Positions 13,790 through 22,420 of a stretch of DNA of 32,135 bases are shown in pieces. Every line of letters begins with the position of its first letter. The first letter of the stretch is position 1. Source of the stretch: Candidatus Roizmanbacteria bacterium RIFCSPHIGHO2_12_FULL_37_23 (GTDB lineage: Bacteria > Patescibacteriota > Microgenomatia > UBA1406 > HO2-37-13b). The DNA lies in assembly GCA_001788095.1 (NCBI GenBank), contig MFZX01000039.1:1-32135 (forward strand). Reading direction: 5' to 3'. The translations under genes were made by a program, and so were the position numbers. Under the pieces are notes generated by a model. The model was not told the origin of the DNA. It saw nothing but the letters and a program-made list of their open reading frames with translations, and made no database searches.

Positions 13790-15617
13790 CTCCTTTTTTT
13801 CTCCCTGCTACGCGCCTTTCTGTTAGTGTAAGAAATTTTTTCCGTAATCTTAAGCTCTTTGGAGTCACTTCTAAAAGCTCGTCATCACCAATCAAATCAA
13901 GATACTGCTCCAGACTTAATAGTGTTGCAGGTTCTAGAATATCCTTTACTCCTTCACCGGATGATCTGTTATTCGTGAGTTTTTTTGCTTTACACACATT
14001 AATTTCAATATCTTTATCAGATGAGTTTAATCCCACCACCATACCTTCATACACTTTCACTCCAGGTCCATAAAAGAGCGTTCCACGCTGTTGGGCATTT
14101 GCTAATCCATATGTTAAGGTCACACCATTTTCGCTGGCGATTAATGCACCATTTCTTACGCTATCTTTATAAGTTCCTAAAGGTTCATAACCGAGTAGAT
14201 AACTATTTATTGTTGCTGTGCCTCGGGTAGTGGTCATTAAAATAGATCGTATTCCGATAAGATTGCGACTGGAGATTTTATAAATCAACCGTATTCCATC
14301 ATGATTAGTAGGATGCATATTAATGAGTTTTCCTTTTCTTTTGCCAATTTCCTCAGCAATATTTCCTAAATATTCTTTATTAATATCTATGGTTATTTCT
14401 TCAAATGGTTCGCATGTCACACCATCGATTTCTTTATATATTACCTGTTGTTTAGAAATTTCAAGCTCAAAACCTTCCCGTTTCATTGTTTCAATAAGTA
14501 TGGCTAAATGGAGCTCACCCCGGCCATAAACCGTATAGGAATTTGATGATGCATTATCGGATAATCGGAGTCCCATGTTTGTCTCAAGTTCTTTTTCAAG
14601 TCGCTCTTTAATTTGTCGCGATGTAAAAAAAGTGCCTTCACGCCCAGCAAAAGGACTTGTGTTGGGGCCTATTTTTATTTTGATAATTGGTTCTTCAACG
14701 TGTATTGGTGGCAATTTTTCTGGTTTTTCAGGATCGGTAACTGTTTGTCCTATTGTTAACTCAGGAATTCCAGCAAGCGCAATGATATCACCAGCATATG
14801 CTTCGGAGACTTCTTTCTTTTTTAAACCAATACTTGTAAATATTTTTGTAGCAACATAATTTTTTTCTGAAGTATCACCATTTAGTAGTCTGATTTTATC
14901 TCCTTTCTTCAAAGTGCCGCGATTGATTTTTCCAATACAAAGTTTTCCTACATACGGATCAAAGTCTAAAGTTGATATGAGCATTTGAAAAGGTTCCTGT
15001 ATGTTGGTATTACTATTTGGTATTTCTGCCACAATTGTTTCAAAGAGTGGATCTAAATTTCCGGTTAGTTCGGGAGTGTAATGATCCGGTAATTCGTAGA
15101 AAGCTTTTCCATGACGTCCTACACCATATAAAATTTTGAAATTTAAAGCATCTTCATGCTCGGCAAGTTCTAAAAATAAATTTTCAACTTCGTGTTTAAC
15201 TTCCAGTGGTCGTGCATCCTTCTTATCAATTTTGTTAATAAATAAAATTACTTTTAACTTTGCTTCAATAGCCTTTTTTAGCACAAATCTTGTTTGTGGT
15301 AAAGGTCCTTCAGCCGCATCAACCAGGAGTAAAGCACCACTTGCCATATTTAATACTCTCTCGACTTCACTACCAAAATCAGCATGACCTGGAGTATCAA
15401 TGATATTTATCTTTTCATTTTTATAAGAAACCGAAGTATTTTTTGCTAGTATAGTGATACCTTTTTCGCGCTCTAAATCATTGGTATCCATAAGTAACTC
15501 TTGGGTCATTTCTTTCTGATTGTCGCGAAAAGAATCGGTTTGTTTTAAAATACCGTCTACTAAGGTAGTTTTACCGTGGTCGACATGGGCAATAATGGCA
15601 ATATTTCTGATGTTCAT
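13782..15617 (-). CDS. typA: GTPase TypA/BipA, translational factor
   Basis: This encodes 611 residues, the normal TypA length. GTPase motifs are intact: G1 AHVDHGKTT (about 10-18), G3 DTPGHADFGSEVER (about 74-87) and G4 NKIDKKDA (about 128-135). Elongation-factor-like domain II and the TypA-specific C-terminal domain follow (YEPLGTYKDSVRNGALIASE and the LRKKFLTLTERRVAGRKKG end). TypA binds the ribosome with GTP and helps ribosome assembly and growth under stress such as cold. The start MNIRNIAII is the conserved one. Its promoter is not obvious; a TATAAT lies about 35 bases upstream. It is a reliable vertical marker for placing this genome by phylogeny. Confidence 0.97.
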   Translation of the reverse strand: MNIRNIAIIAHVDHGKTTLVDGILKQTDSFRDNQKEMTQELLMDTNDLEREKGITILAKNTSVSYKNEKINIIDTPGHADFGSEVERVLNMASGALLLVDAAEGPLPQTRFVLKKAIEAKLKVILFINKIDKKDARPLEVKHEVENLFLELAEHEDALNFKILYGVGRHGKAFYELPDHYTPELTGNLDPLFETIVAEIPNSNTNIQEPFQMLISTLDFDPYVGKLCIGKINRGTLKKGDKIRLLNGDTSEKNYVATKIFTSIGLKKKEVSEAYAGDIIALAGIPELTIGQTVTDPEKPEKLPPIHVEEPIIKIKIGPNTSPFAGREGTFFTSRQIKERLEKELETNMGLRLSDNASSNSYTVYGRGELHLAILIETMKREGFELEISKQQVIYKEIDGVTCEPFEEITIDINKEYLGNIAEEIGKRKGKLINMHPTNHDGIRLIYKISSRNLIGIRSILMTTTRGTATINSYLLGYEPLGTYKDSVRNGALIASENGVTLTYGLANAQQRGTLFYGPGVKVYEGMVVGLNSSDKDIEINVCKAKKLTNNRSSGEGVKDILEPATLLSLEQYLDLIGDDELLEVTPKSLRLRKKFLTLTERRVAGRKKGAN

Positions 15618-15735
15618 AATAAATACTTAAATATCTCAAAGAAGCACATATTATATCAGGTAATACTAAAATAAGCCATCCTACTCTATATGATTCTTGA
15701 TTTTTGGAAAATGCTTTGATACTATTATTTTTAGT

Positions 15736-16206
15736 ATGAATCAAACAACAGAACCAAAAAACGATGGTTATGCAAAAAGACCTTTATGGCAGTGGGTAGT
15801 TGTTTATGCTGTAATCGGAGGAATTATCTACGCAGGTATTTATTATTTCTTTTTAGCTAAAAAGGGTGGATATAATGAGACAGTCTCTACAACCCCTACC
15901 CAAACAGCAGAAACAACCCAACAAGCTCCAGCTACGATCACATATAGCTCGTCTGGATTCTCACCTTCAACAGTTACAGTAAAAAGCGGTGGAACAATTA
16001 CGTGGATAAACACAAGCGATAAGGAAGTTCAGATTGGCGCTAACCCTCACCCTGCTCATTCAGGTAATCGGGAAGTTTCAGGAGGAGAATTCACTTTGAA
16101 TTTACAGCCTGGTGAGGAAAAGAGCGTTGTTGTATCAAAAGTCGGTACTTTTGGTTTCCATAATCATGGTAATTCTTTAGAAGAGGGAACGATTGTAGTG
16201 GAATAA
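15736..16206 (+). CDS. Membrane-anchored cupredoxin-like protein lacking the copper Cys
   Basis: The ORF track starts at 15697, upstream of a promoter-like TTGATT (15697-15702), a 17-base spacer and TACTAT (15720-15725). I use the ATG at 15736: MNQTTEPKNDG, 156 residues. One membrane helix (about 20-40, VVVYAVIGGIIYAGIYYFFL) is followed by a Thr/Gln-rich stalk and a cupredoxin beta-sandwich (TITYSSSGFSPSTVTVKSGG, ITWINTSDKEVQ, GTFGFHNHGNSLEEGTIVV). In type 1 copper proteins the loop before the last strand has Cys between the two histidines; here it reads FHNHGNSLEEG with no Cys. A His in NPHPAH is retained. It probably binds no blue copper, or binds another metal. Confidence 0.8.
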   Translation: MNQTTEPKNDGYAKRPLWQWVVVYAVIGGIIYAGIYYFFLAKKGGYNETVSTTPTQTAETTQQAPATITYSSSGFSPSTVTVKSGGTITWINTSDKEVQIGANPHPAHSGNREVSGGEFTLNLQPGEEKSVVVSKVGTFGFHNHGNSLEEGTIVVE

Positions 16207-16276
16207 TTTTACTGCCAAAAAATTTATTTAGTGCTTTTTCCTATACTAGTTTTTAAAATGTTTGTTTAAACGAACA

Positions 16277-17206
16277 ATGAAATTAAAAAAAATCTTGTGT
16301 CTTAATTATAACGGCGATGAACTTGAAGATAATTATTGGAAAGAACTTAGTGTTCTTGGGGCAAAAAGAGTATTGGTCGTAGAAGCTGATGCTAAAAATC
16401 ATATCGATGCGGATGCTTTACTAGTTAAACTCGGAGCAAAAATTGACAGAAAATTAATTGATAATTTTTCTCATCTCAAATATATAGGCATGTTGGGAAC
16501 AGGTTATGGGGGTATAGATGTCAAGTATGCTGCTTTAAAAAATATCACCGTTACAAATATTGCTGATTATGCAATTGAAGGGGTCGCTGAATTTACTATT
16601 GCAATTCTCCTTGAGTATTTAAGGTCAGTTGCACAAGCAAAGGCTCAAGCAAAACAAGGAAATTTTTCTGATAATTTTAGTGGAATAGAAATAAAAGGTA
16701 AGACTTTTGGTGTTATTGGTTTAGGACATATTGGTGCACGAACAGCAGAACTTGCTCAAGCATTTGGAGCACATGTAATTTATTGGTCAAAAAATCGTAA
16801 AAAGGAAATAGAACAAAAAGGTATAAAGTTTTCAGATAATCTGTTTTCTCAAGCAAATATTATAACCATTAATCTTGCTCTCAATCCTGAAACCGAAAAT
16901 TTTCTGAATGCAGATCGTATTGCATCTATAAAAAAAGGAGCAATTGTCATAAACCCGAGTCCTATGGAGTTGTTAGATTTTCATGCCCTAATTAGTCGAT
17001 TGAAAAAAGGTGATATTACTTTTATGCTAGACCATAGTGATGAAATGACAAAGGAGCAACTTGAAGCTTTAAAACCGTTTGATAACTGTATTATTTATCC
17101 ACCTATTGCTTATCTTACTGCTGAAGCGAGTAAACGTAAAAAACGTATTTACATCGATAATCTCAAAAATTTCATAGTTGGCAAACCTACTAATAAGGTT
17201 AGTTAA
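16277..17206 (+). CDS. D-isomer 2-hydroxyacid dehydrogenase-like protein, catalytic residues missing
   Basis: The track uses a TTG at 16262; ATG 16277 (MKLKKILCLN, 309 residues) is better. The fold is clear: an N-terminal flavodoxin-like half, then the NAD-binding GLGHIGARTAE (about 148-158). HLKYIGMLGTGYGGIDVKYA and NIADYAIEGVAEFTIAILLE fit the family. Two expected catalytic residues are absent: the Arg of the usual N-x-S/A-R-G segment is replaced in INPSPMELLD (about 226-234), and the His of the usual P-H-x-A segment by Pro in YPPIAYLTAEA (about 274-284). The middle acidic residue also seems shifted. It may be a catalytically dead or repurposed member. A TATACT at 16242-16247 probably drives it. 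Convergent with the surface protein gene at 17231. Confidence 0.85.
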   Translation: MKLKKILCLNYNGDELEDNYWKELSVLGAKRVLVVEADAKNHIDADALLVKLGAKIDRKLIDNFSHLKYIGMLGTGYGGIDVKYAALKNITVTNIADYAIEGVAEFTIAILLEYLRSVAQAKAQAKQGNFSDNFSGIEIKGKTFGVIGLGHIGARTAELAQAFGAHVIYWSKNRKKEIEQKGIKFSDNLFSQANIITINLALNPETENFLNADRIASIKKGAIVINPSPMELLDFHALISRLKKGDITFMLDHSDEMTKEQLEALKPFDNCIIYPPIAYLTAEASKRKKRIYIDNLKNFIVGKPTNKVS

Positions 17207-17230
17207 CTGATTCATATATCCTACTTACTC

Positions 17231-18160
17231 TTATTTCCGCCGAAGTTTTATTCTGATTATAAATGCTCCAATGCCAAGTAAAGTAAGTACGAAAGCTATC
17301 ATTAATAAAATATTACGTTTATTCCCTCGGGTGAGTTCTAAATTTACCTCTTTAGCACCATTTAAATCAACATTTTGAGTAATGGTTTTACCACCATATT
17401 CTATGGTTACTGCCTGAACCCCTAAATCAAAAAGTGTGAAGAAAATTCTTCCAGTTTTATCAGTGAGTCCTTCTTTACCTGCTAACTTAACCTTTGCTCC
17501 TTCAATAGGTTTATTATCTTTTGTGATGCTCAGTGCAAGGTCATATGCCTTTCTGTTTTTTTTAAGCTCGCTATTTTTCTCTTCCTCAGGACTTTGTGTT
17601 GTCGAGATAGTATTACCATAATATTTCGTCTTTTGTTGTGTCGTAGAAGTGGTAGAAGTTCCACCACTACTTGAATTTGATGAAGATGATGAGCTTGAGG
17701 AACTTGATGACGAACTCGATGAACTCGATGAAGAGGTCGTTGTAGGAACTGTTGTTGGTGTAGGTGTAGGAGTTCGTGTTGGTATTGGAGTGGGTGTTGA
17801 CTGAGTAGTATTTACTGTTATTGTACCTGTTTCATCGGTAAACCCTTCGTTATGATATCCATAAGTACCTATTGATGAAAAAGTAAGCGATCCATCTCCT
17901 CCCGGTGATATGTCTGAGAGATTAAGACTTGAAAAATCATCATGAGTATCATGAGGATCCGATCGTATTTCAAGAATTGTATTAGATAGATTTATCCATT
18001 TTACCGAATCTCCAGTTCCAATTGTTAATGAGGATGTATCAAAACCAGTTTCAGAATAGATGACTTCATATGTATAACTCAATATATCTCGAGGAGTAGT
18101 AAGAATTATGAGGAGTAGACACGTAGGAATTAGTGTTCGAGAGACCCAACGTTTAAGCAT
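17231..18160 (-). CDS. Surface protein: cupredoxin-like domain, Ser stalk, Ig-like domain, C-terminal anchor
   Basis: The track start at 18241 crosses the divergent promoter. The ATG at 18160 (MLKRWVSRTLIPTC, 309 residues) begins a signal peptide and lies just after a minus-strand TATAAT. In order the protein has a signal peptide, a beta-sandwich like that of the 15736 protein (VKWINLSN, YGYHNEGFTDETGTITV; again no copper Cys), a Pro/Thr-rich then poly-Ser stalk with 19 consecutive Ser, and an Ig-like domain. The Ig-like domain shows the carboxypeptidase-regulatory pattern (DNKPIEGAKVKLAGKEGLTD). A final membrane helix and RIKLRRK tail follow. This is a typical exported, C-terminally anchored cell-surface protein. 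It is divergent from the FG-GAP protein gene, with a 119-base gap holding both promoters. Confidence 0.8.
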   Translation of the reverse strand: MLKRWVSRTLIPTCLLLIILTTPRDILSYTYEVIYSETGFDTSSLTIGTGDSVKWINLSNTILEIRSDPHDTHDDFSSLNLSDISPGGDGSLTFSSIGTYGYHNEGFTDETGTITVNTTQSTPTPIPTRTPTPTPTTVPTTTSSSSSSSSSSSSSSSSSSSNSSSGGTSTTSTTQQKTKYYGNTISTTQSPEEEKNSELKKNRKAYDLALSITKDNKPIEGAKVKLAGKEGLTDKTGRIFFTLFDLGVQAVTIEYGGKTITQNVDLNGAKEVNLELTRGNKRNILLMIAFVLTLLGIGAFIIRIKLRRK

Positions 18161-18240
18161 AGCATTATTGAAATTATAGGAGTATATGCTGAAATAATAA
18201 ACTATTTCAATGCAAGGTTCAAATATGATGTTAAAAAGCA

Positions 18241-18269
18241 TTGACCAGATTTATTTATAGATATACAAT
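18241..18269 (+). promoter_or_regulatory. Promoter of the FG-GAP surface protein gene
   Basis: TTGACC (18241-18246), a 17-base spacer and TACAAT (18264-18269), 10 bases before the ATG at 18280. The ORF track mistook the TTG of this -35 for a start codon. Confidence 0.7.
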
Positions 18270-18279
18270 GTTTCTGTTT

Positions 18280-20916
18280 ATGAAATTGTCTCTGATATTA
18301 TTCTGTGGTTTTCTTTTTTTTACGATCGTTCCCCATGCTTATGGTATTGCAACACATGATCTTTCAACTACATCGGAATACAATATTCGAGTAGATGGAG
18401 CTGGAGCTTCTCAAAGTCTCTCTTTGGCAACCCGACATAGGACAACTGATATTGACAGAGATGGAGTAAAAGAATTACTCATAGGCGGTCTAGCACCGAG
18501 CAGTGATACGAGCTATATTTATGCTGTTCCTGTAAACCTATTAGATGAGGTTGCAAGCTCCGGTCAAACACTTGATTTAGGTGATACGAGCAATTATTTA
18601 GTTAGATTTTCCATAGGGAATTATCGATCGATTAATTACGGATATGTGACAGACGACATTGATGGAGATGGGTATGAGGATATAATGTTTACTATCTGGA
18701 GTGGTGATGTTGGAGGTACAGATAGAGGATCGATTTATATCGTATATTCTGATATGCTCACGAGCATCTCAGGTACGGGTAATACTTATAGTCTTGATAG
18801 TTCTGGTAAATGGAACATTAGATTTGATGGAGAATTTAATCTCAAGCGTCTTGCGAGCATGATCCAATCTGTAGATGTTGATAATGATGGTAATAAAGAC
18901 CTGATTTTTTCGGCAGCTGCAACAGCCCCAACATATACCTATATTGTCTCATCCGATATATTTGGCGGAATCTCCAAGACAAGCACGGGAAATGTCTTTT
19001 CCATGACATCTTCATCCAGCTATACAGTGCGCATTACAGATGCATATGTTCCAACAGGCAGCTTATATGATGATCTTGCAGATCTTGACGATGATGGGTA
19101 TCCTGAGCTTGCGCTGGTTCGCAATCTGACGATTGATAGTATTGGAGGTAGGGGAGTTACTTTTATCATCAGAGGAAGTCTTCTGAAAGATTTTACGGGA
19201 ACGGGAGATACACTTGACCTTTCAACAAGCACAAACTACTGGTTTAGGATTATAGGACCTGCTGTTACCAATGCTTACTGTTTTTACCCTTTCCTACAGG
19301 AGAGCTATAACTCATTCGGGGACACTATTCTTATGAATTGTCTTTTTGGAGGAGACTATAACAACGCTCCGGATTCAGGAGGATATTATATTATCGGAGA
19401 AAATATTTTTTCAGATATAGTAGATGGAACAGATATAGATTTAAGTAATAGTACAAGTTACTCTGTCCGTCTTGATGGTCCGGATTCAGGAGGTCGGTGG
19501 TATACACTATCCGGACATATAAATGACCATAATGGAGACGGCTATACGGACATTCTTGCTCTTACATATAATTCCACAGACTTAACGACTACGACATATG
19601 TTGTTTCTGGAAAAAGCTTAGATACTCTTACCTCAGGAAGCAGTGTAGATTTAATCAGCAATCGTACCCCTCTGCTCGCAAGCTGGACGATCCCGTCAGG
19701 AGGAACCGGAAGTTTTATGTATGACTTTAATGGGGATGGAAGGGTTGACATCTTTCTTAATGCCCCGACATCAGACTTTAACTCACGAACCAATTCAGGT
19801 TCAATGTATATTGTGCATAATTTTCCTCATACCCTTTCTGTGACGGATACGAGCTTGTCAACTTCAAGCAGTCAGCAAATCATTACAGGGAGCGTGACAG
19901 CATCAAGTCCTATAACAACTATTGCTGGTGTGGAATATAATATCGATTCAAATGCCCCTGGGGCGACATGGTCAGATTGCGATGCAGTGGATGGGTCTTT
20001 TAATTCAGTATCAGAAGAATTTAGTTGTACTGTGACTGGGCTTACCAACGGCACGAGAACAGTATATATGCGTGCGCGAGATGAAAATTCATCTTATACC
20101 ATTCAAGCGAACTACGGTTCGGCAACAGTTATAGTATCAATTCCTTCAACGTCGTCATCGGGAACATCTTCGTCACAAAGTTCATCTAATCCTCAAATTG
20201 TGAAAAATGGAGGAGGAGCATTTTATTCTGTTACATCAGGTGGTTTAGAGCAAAAAATTATAGCTGTTATAGAACCTGGAACAATGATATTTGACGCGTA
20301 TTTCAGTGCTTCTCCACAGTCTAGTGCGAATCTACCAACCTTAACTTCTTCGACTTCTCAAGGTAATAGTTTAACTGCCGGCCCCTCAGAGAAGCCAGTT
20401 ATTGGGGTAAAAAATTTTGGAAGGATTGACTGGCAGATAGGAAATATTTATGAGGTATGGTTCAAAGATTTCTATAATGGAGCCAAAATATTACCTAAAA
20501 TTCAATCAAAGCCATCAATTGTAGCGTTATCGTTTAAGAATGCTGACCTCATCATCTCGGGAAAACCTGGAGAAATATTTGATACTAAGTACTTAAGATT
20601 AGCACATTCTGAGGATGGTGTTACCTGGAGGATTCTATCAACATCAGTAGTTGATACAGTAAATAAAACTGTTGCTGCACTTCATAAAGTAGGAGGCTAT
20701 TACATGATAGTTGCCGGAGGTCCCCAGGCAGCGAGGCAGTCTGCAATTAATTCCGCATCGGTCCGGGGAGTAAAATCACATGAAGAATTTGAAGAAATTG
20801 AGCAGGATGATCAACCTAATGAAGTGATTGAGCTAGAACTTGCTTTACCTCAAGACTCTAATCATATACAGAATATTATTGAGTCTATTAGTGATCTTTT
20901 TCGCCTTGGCCAGTAG
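18280..20916 (+). CDS. Secreted FG-GAP/VCBS-repeat surface protein (878 aa)
   Basis: The track starts at a TTG inside the promoter -35; ATG 18280 begins a standard signal peptide (MKLSLILFCGFLFF... ending near HAYG). At least six calcium-binding FG-GAP-type motifs follow at intervals: TDIDRDGVKELLIGG, DDIDGDGYEDIMF, VDVDNDGNKDLIF, ADLDDDGYPELAL, NDHNGDGYTDILAL, YDFNGDGRVDIFL. This forms an integrin-alpha-like beta-propeller of about 500 residues. A beta-sandwich region with two Cys (WSDCDAV, FSCTVTG), a Ser-rich linker and a C-terminal beta-rich domain follow. No C-terminal membrane helix is seen. Adhesion to another cell or surface is plausible for such repeats, particularly for a host-dependent bacterium, but this is inference. 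Confidence 0.88.
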   Translation: MKLSLILFCGFLFFTIVPHAYGIATHDLSTTSEYNIRVDGAGASQSLSLATRHRTTDIDRDGVKELLIGGLAPSSDTSYIYAVPVNLLDEVASSGQTLDLGDTSNYLVRFSIGNYRSINYGYVTDDIDGDGYEDIMFTIWSGDVGGTDRGSIYIVYSDMLTSISGTGNTYSLDSSGKWNIRFDGEFNLKRLASMIQSVDVDNDGNKDLIFSAAATAPTYTYIVSSDIFGGISKTSTGNVFSMTSSSSYTVRITDAYVPTGSLYDDLADLDDDGYPELALVRNLTIDSIGGRGVTFIIRGSLLKDFTGTGDTLDLSTSTNYWFRIIGPAVTNAYCFYPFLQESYNSFGDTILMNCLFGGDYNNAPDSGGYYIIGENIFSDIVDGTDIDLSNSTSYSVRLDGPDSGGRWYTLSGHINDHNGDGYTDILALTYNSTDLTTTTYVVSGKSLDTLTSGSSVDLISNRTPLLASWTIPSGGTGSFMYDFNGDGRVDIFLNAPTSDFNSRTNSGSMYIVHNFPHTLSVTDTSLSTSSSQQIITGSVTASSPITTIAGVEYNIDSNAPGATWSDCDAVDGSFNSVSEEFSCTVTGLTNGTRTVYMRARDENSSYTIQANYGSATVIVSIPSTSSSGTSSSQSSSNPQIVKNGGGAFYSVTSGGLEQKIIAVIEPGTMIFDAYFSASPQSSANLPTLTSSTSQGNSLTAGPSEKPVIGVKNFGRIDWQIGNIYEVWFKDFYNGAKILPKIQSKPSIVALSFKNADLIISGKPGEIFDTKYLRLAHSEDGVTWRILSTSVVDTVNKTVAALHKVGGYYMIVAGGPQAARQSAINSASVRGVKSHEEFEEIEQDDQPNEVIELELALPQDSNHIQNIIESISDLFRLGQ

Positions 20917-20970
20917 TATTTACTACAATATAGTTTTGTGTGCTTCTAATTTCTTGTTATAATCCAATTA

Positions 20971-21837
20971 ATGTTATCTACAGGTATATTTTTTGGACTC
21001 GTATCAATGATTGGTTTTGGTATTAATAATGCCATGGCCCAATCAATCTCAAAAAAATACGGAAGTTTGGGAGCAATAATCTATCGTAATGCAATTATTG
21101 TGATGCTGCTTTTTATTACGACATTATTTTATTATTCTGGAAATAAATTTCCTCTATACCACATATTATTTTCCGTTGGGATTGCTTTCGTTGGTTATGT
21201 ATCGCTCGTTTCGTTTATGCATGCAGTAAAAATTGGAAAGATTGGAGTTGTTGTGCCCATAGCAAATTCTTCTTCCATTTTTACTGTTCTATTTGCAGTG
21301 CTATTCTTTTCTGAAATTCTAACTTTAAATAAGTTAATCGCTATTGCGATCATAATTACAGGAGTCGTTTTAATATCAGTAAATATTAAAGATTTTAAGA
21401 GATCAGAACTATTTGTACTATCAAGCGGGATTCCATATGCGTTTCTTACGATGATTTTATGGGGATTAGTATTTGCTCTTTTCCGTATACCTGTTAAATC
21501 GCTTGGTCCATTTTTTACAACTCTCATTATTGAATTAAGTATACTTATTTTTTCGTGTGTTCATTTATTTTTGATAAAGAAAGAATCATTGAAAAAACCT
21601 GTAAAATCCATGATCCCTTCTCTTTTAATGTTTGGATTATTTGGCTACCTTGGATCATTGTTTTTTAATCTTGGAATACAGGTGGCTGAAGTGAGTATAG
21701 TTGCCCCCATTGCGTTTTCTGCACCTGCGATATCTGTACTATATGCTCGACTTGTGTACAAAGAGAAATTGCTCTTGAGGCAATATATTGCTGTTGTTTG
21801 TATTATTTTTGGGATTATTTTCATGTCTGCTATATAA
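20971..21837 (+). CDS. EamA/DMT-superfamily transporter
   Basis: This encodes 288 residues with about ten membrane segments in two repeats: IFFGLVSMIGFGINNAMAQS at the N-terminus; the second half opens near YAFLTMILWGLVFALFRIPV. GVVVPIANSSSIFTVLFAVLFFSEILTLNKLIA and VAEVSIVAPIAFSAPAISVLYARLVYKEKLLLRQYIA match the EamA pattern of a final helix pair with a Glu near the turn. Small-molecule export or import is expected; the substrate is unknown. TATAAT at 20958-20963 lies 7 bases before the ATG. Sequence differs from the EamA gene at 7666, so it is not a recent duplicate. Confidence 0.88.
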   Translation: MLSTGIFFGLVSMIGFGINNAMAQSISKKYGSLGAIIYRNAIIVMLLFITTLFYYSGNKFPLYHILFSVGIAFVGYVSLVSFMHAVKIGKIGVVVPIANSSSIFTVLFAVLFFSEILTLNKLIAIAIIITGVVLISVNIKDFKRSELFVLSSGIPYAFLTMILWGLVFALFRIPVKSLGPFFTTLIIELSILIFSCVHLFLIKKESLKKPVKSMIPSLLMFGLFGYLGSLFFNLGIQVAEVSIVAPIAFSAPAISVLYARLVYKEKLLLRQYIAVVCIIFGIIFMSAI

Positions 21838-21863
21838 GTTTTTTATAGTGTACAATTAAAGCT

Positions 21864-21986
21864 ATGGCAAAAAGAGCTACTGGGGTGGGGAAAATGAGAA
21901 AAACCCACTCACACAAAACCAAGAAAAGGCTTGCAATCAAACGTGAAATGCTCGCGCAAAAAGCTAAAAAGCGACGACATAGATAG
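21864..21986 (+). CDS. Very basic 40-residue protein, ribosomal- or nucleic-acid-binding-like
   Basis: This ORF is below the track's length limit. It encodes 40 residues starting MAKRATGVGKMRKTHSHKTK and ending KAKKRRHR. It is predominantly Lys/Arg with two internal His and no acidic patch apart from one Glu, so it should bind RNA or DNA. TACAAT at 21851-21856 ends 7 bases before the ATG, the same spacing as many genes here, which argues for a real gene. It recalls small basic ribosomal proteins (bL34/bL35/bL36 or bS21 tails), but no signature of any fits. It may be a lineage-specific ribosome-associated protein. A four-helix membrane gene follows 14 bases later and could be co-transcribed. 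Confidence 0.7.
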   Translation: MAKRATGVGKMRKTHSHKTKKRLAIKREMLAQKAKKRRHR

Positions 21987-22000
21987 GCAATAGATAGAAT

Positions 22001-22417
22001 ATGTTTAAGAACTTAACGGATTTTACATACAAGAGAAATAGGAAAGAAGCGATTGGTTTTTACATTGCCTATTTTATTTTGATTGTATTACTTGGCGGTC
22101 TTTCTGGTGGTATAGTTGGTTTGATTATTAATCAGCAAGATAGCTATGCGGTTGGTTTTAGAGTGGGAAATATTGTAGCGATTATCTCTACTCTCGTTTT
22201 TTCTTCTGTAATATTAAAACAGAAAAATCTTACAAACAATTTTAAATATATTGTATTAATTCCGTTATCTGGTCTCCTTGCATATTTTGGAGGTGCTCTC
22301 TTGGGTTTAATTTTTGTTACCTATCTTACTACACGAGACAATCAAGTAAATTTAGTAGCAACTTCTGGTAAAACAGAGTCTCCTCAGCCATTTGCAAAGA
22401 TATTTAAGTCTAGTTAA
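22001..22417 (+). CDS. Four-helix membrane protein of unknown function
   Basis: This encodes 138 residues. A short amphipathic N-terminus (NLTDFTYKRNRKEAIGFYIA) leads into about four membrane segments (about 18-45, 50-67, 82-105 and a partial one). A Pro/Lys/Ser-rich tail of about 25 residues is likely cytoplasmic. No conserved catalytic motif is visible. It begins 14 bases after the small basic gene and its stop lies 3 bases before the end of the convergent TrmB-like gene. Similar small proteins with a conserved YKRN-x-KEA start are in my memory common in CPR genomes, but unassigned. Confidence 0.7.
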   Translation: MFKNLTDFTYKRNRKEAIGFYIAYFILIVLLGGLSGGIVGLIINQQDSYAVGFRVGNIVAIISTLVFSSVILKQKNLTNNFKYIVLIPLSGLLAYFGGALLGLIFVTYLTTRDNQVNLVATSGKTESPQPFAKIFKSS

Positions 22418-22420
22418 GAT

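Noticed and set aside
18241-18279. TTG start for the FG-GAP protein
   Set aside because: The TTG is the first half of the -35 TTGACC, and the extra 13 residues precede a complete signal peptide.
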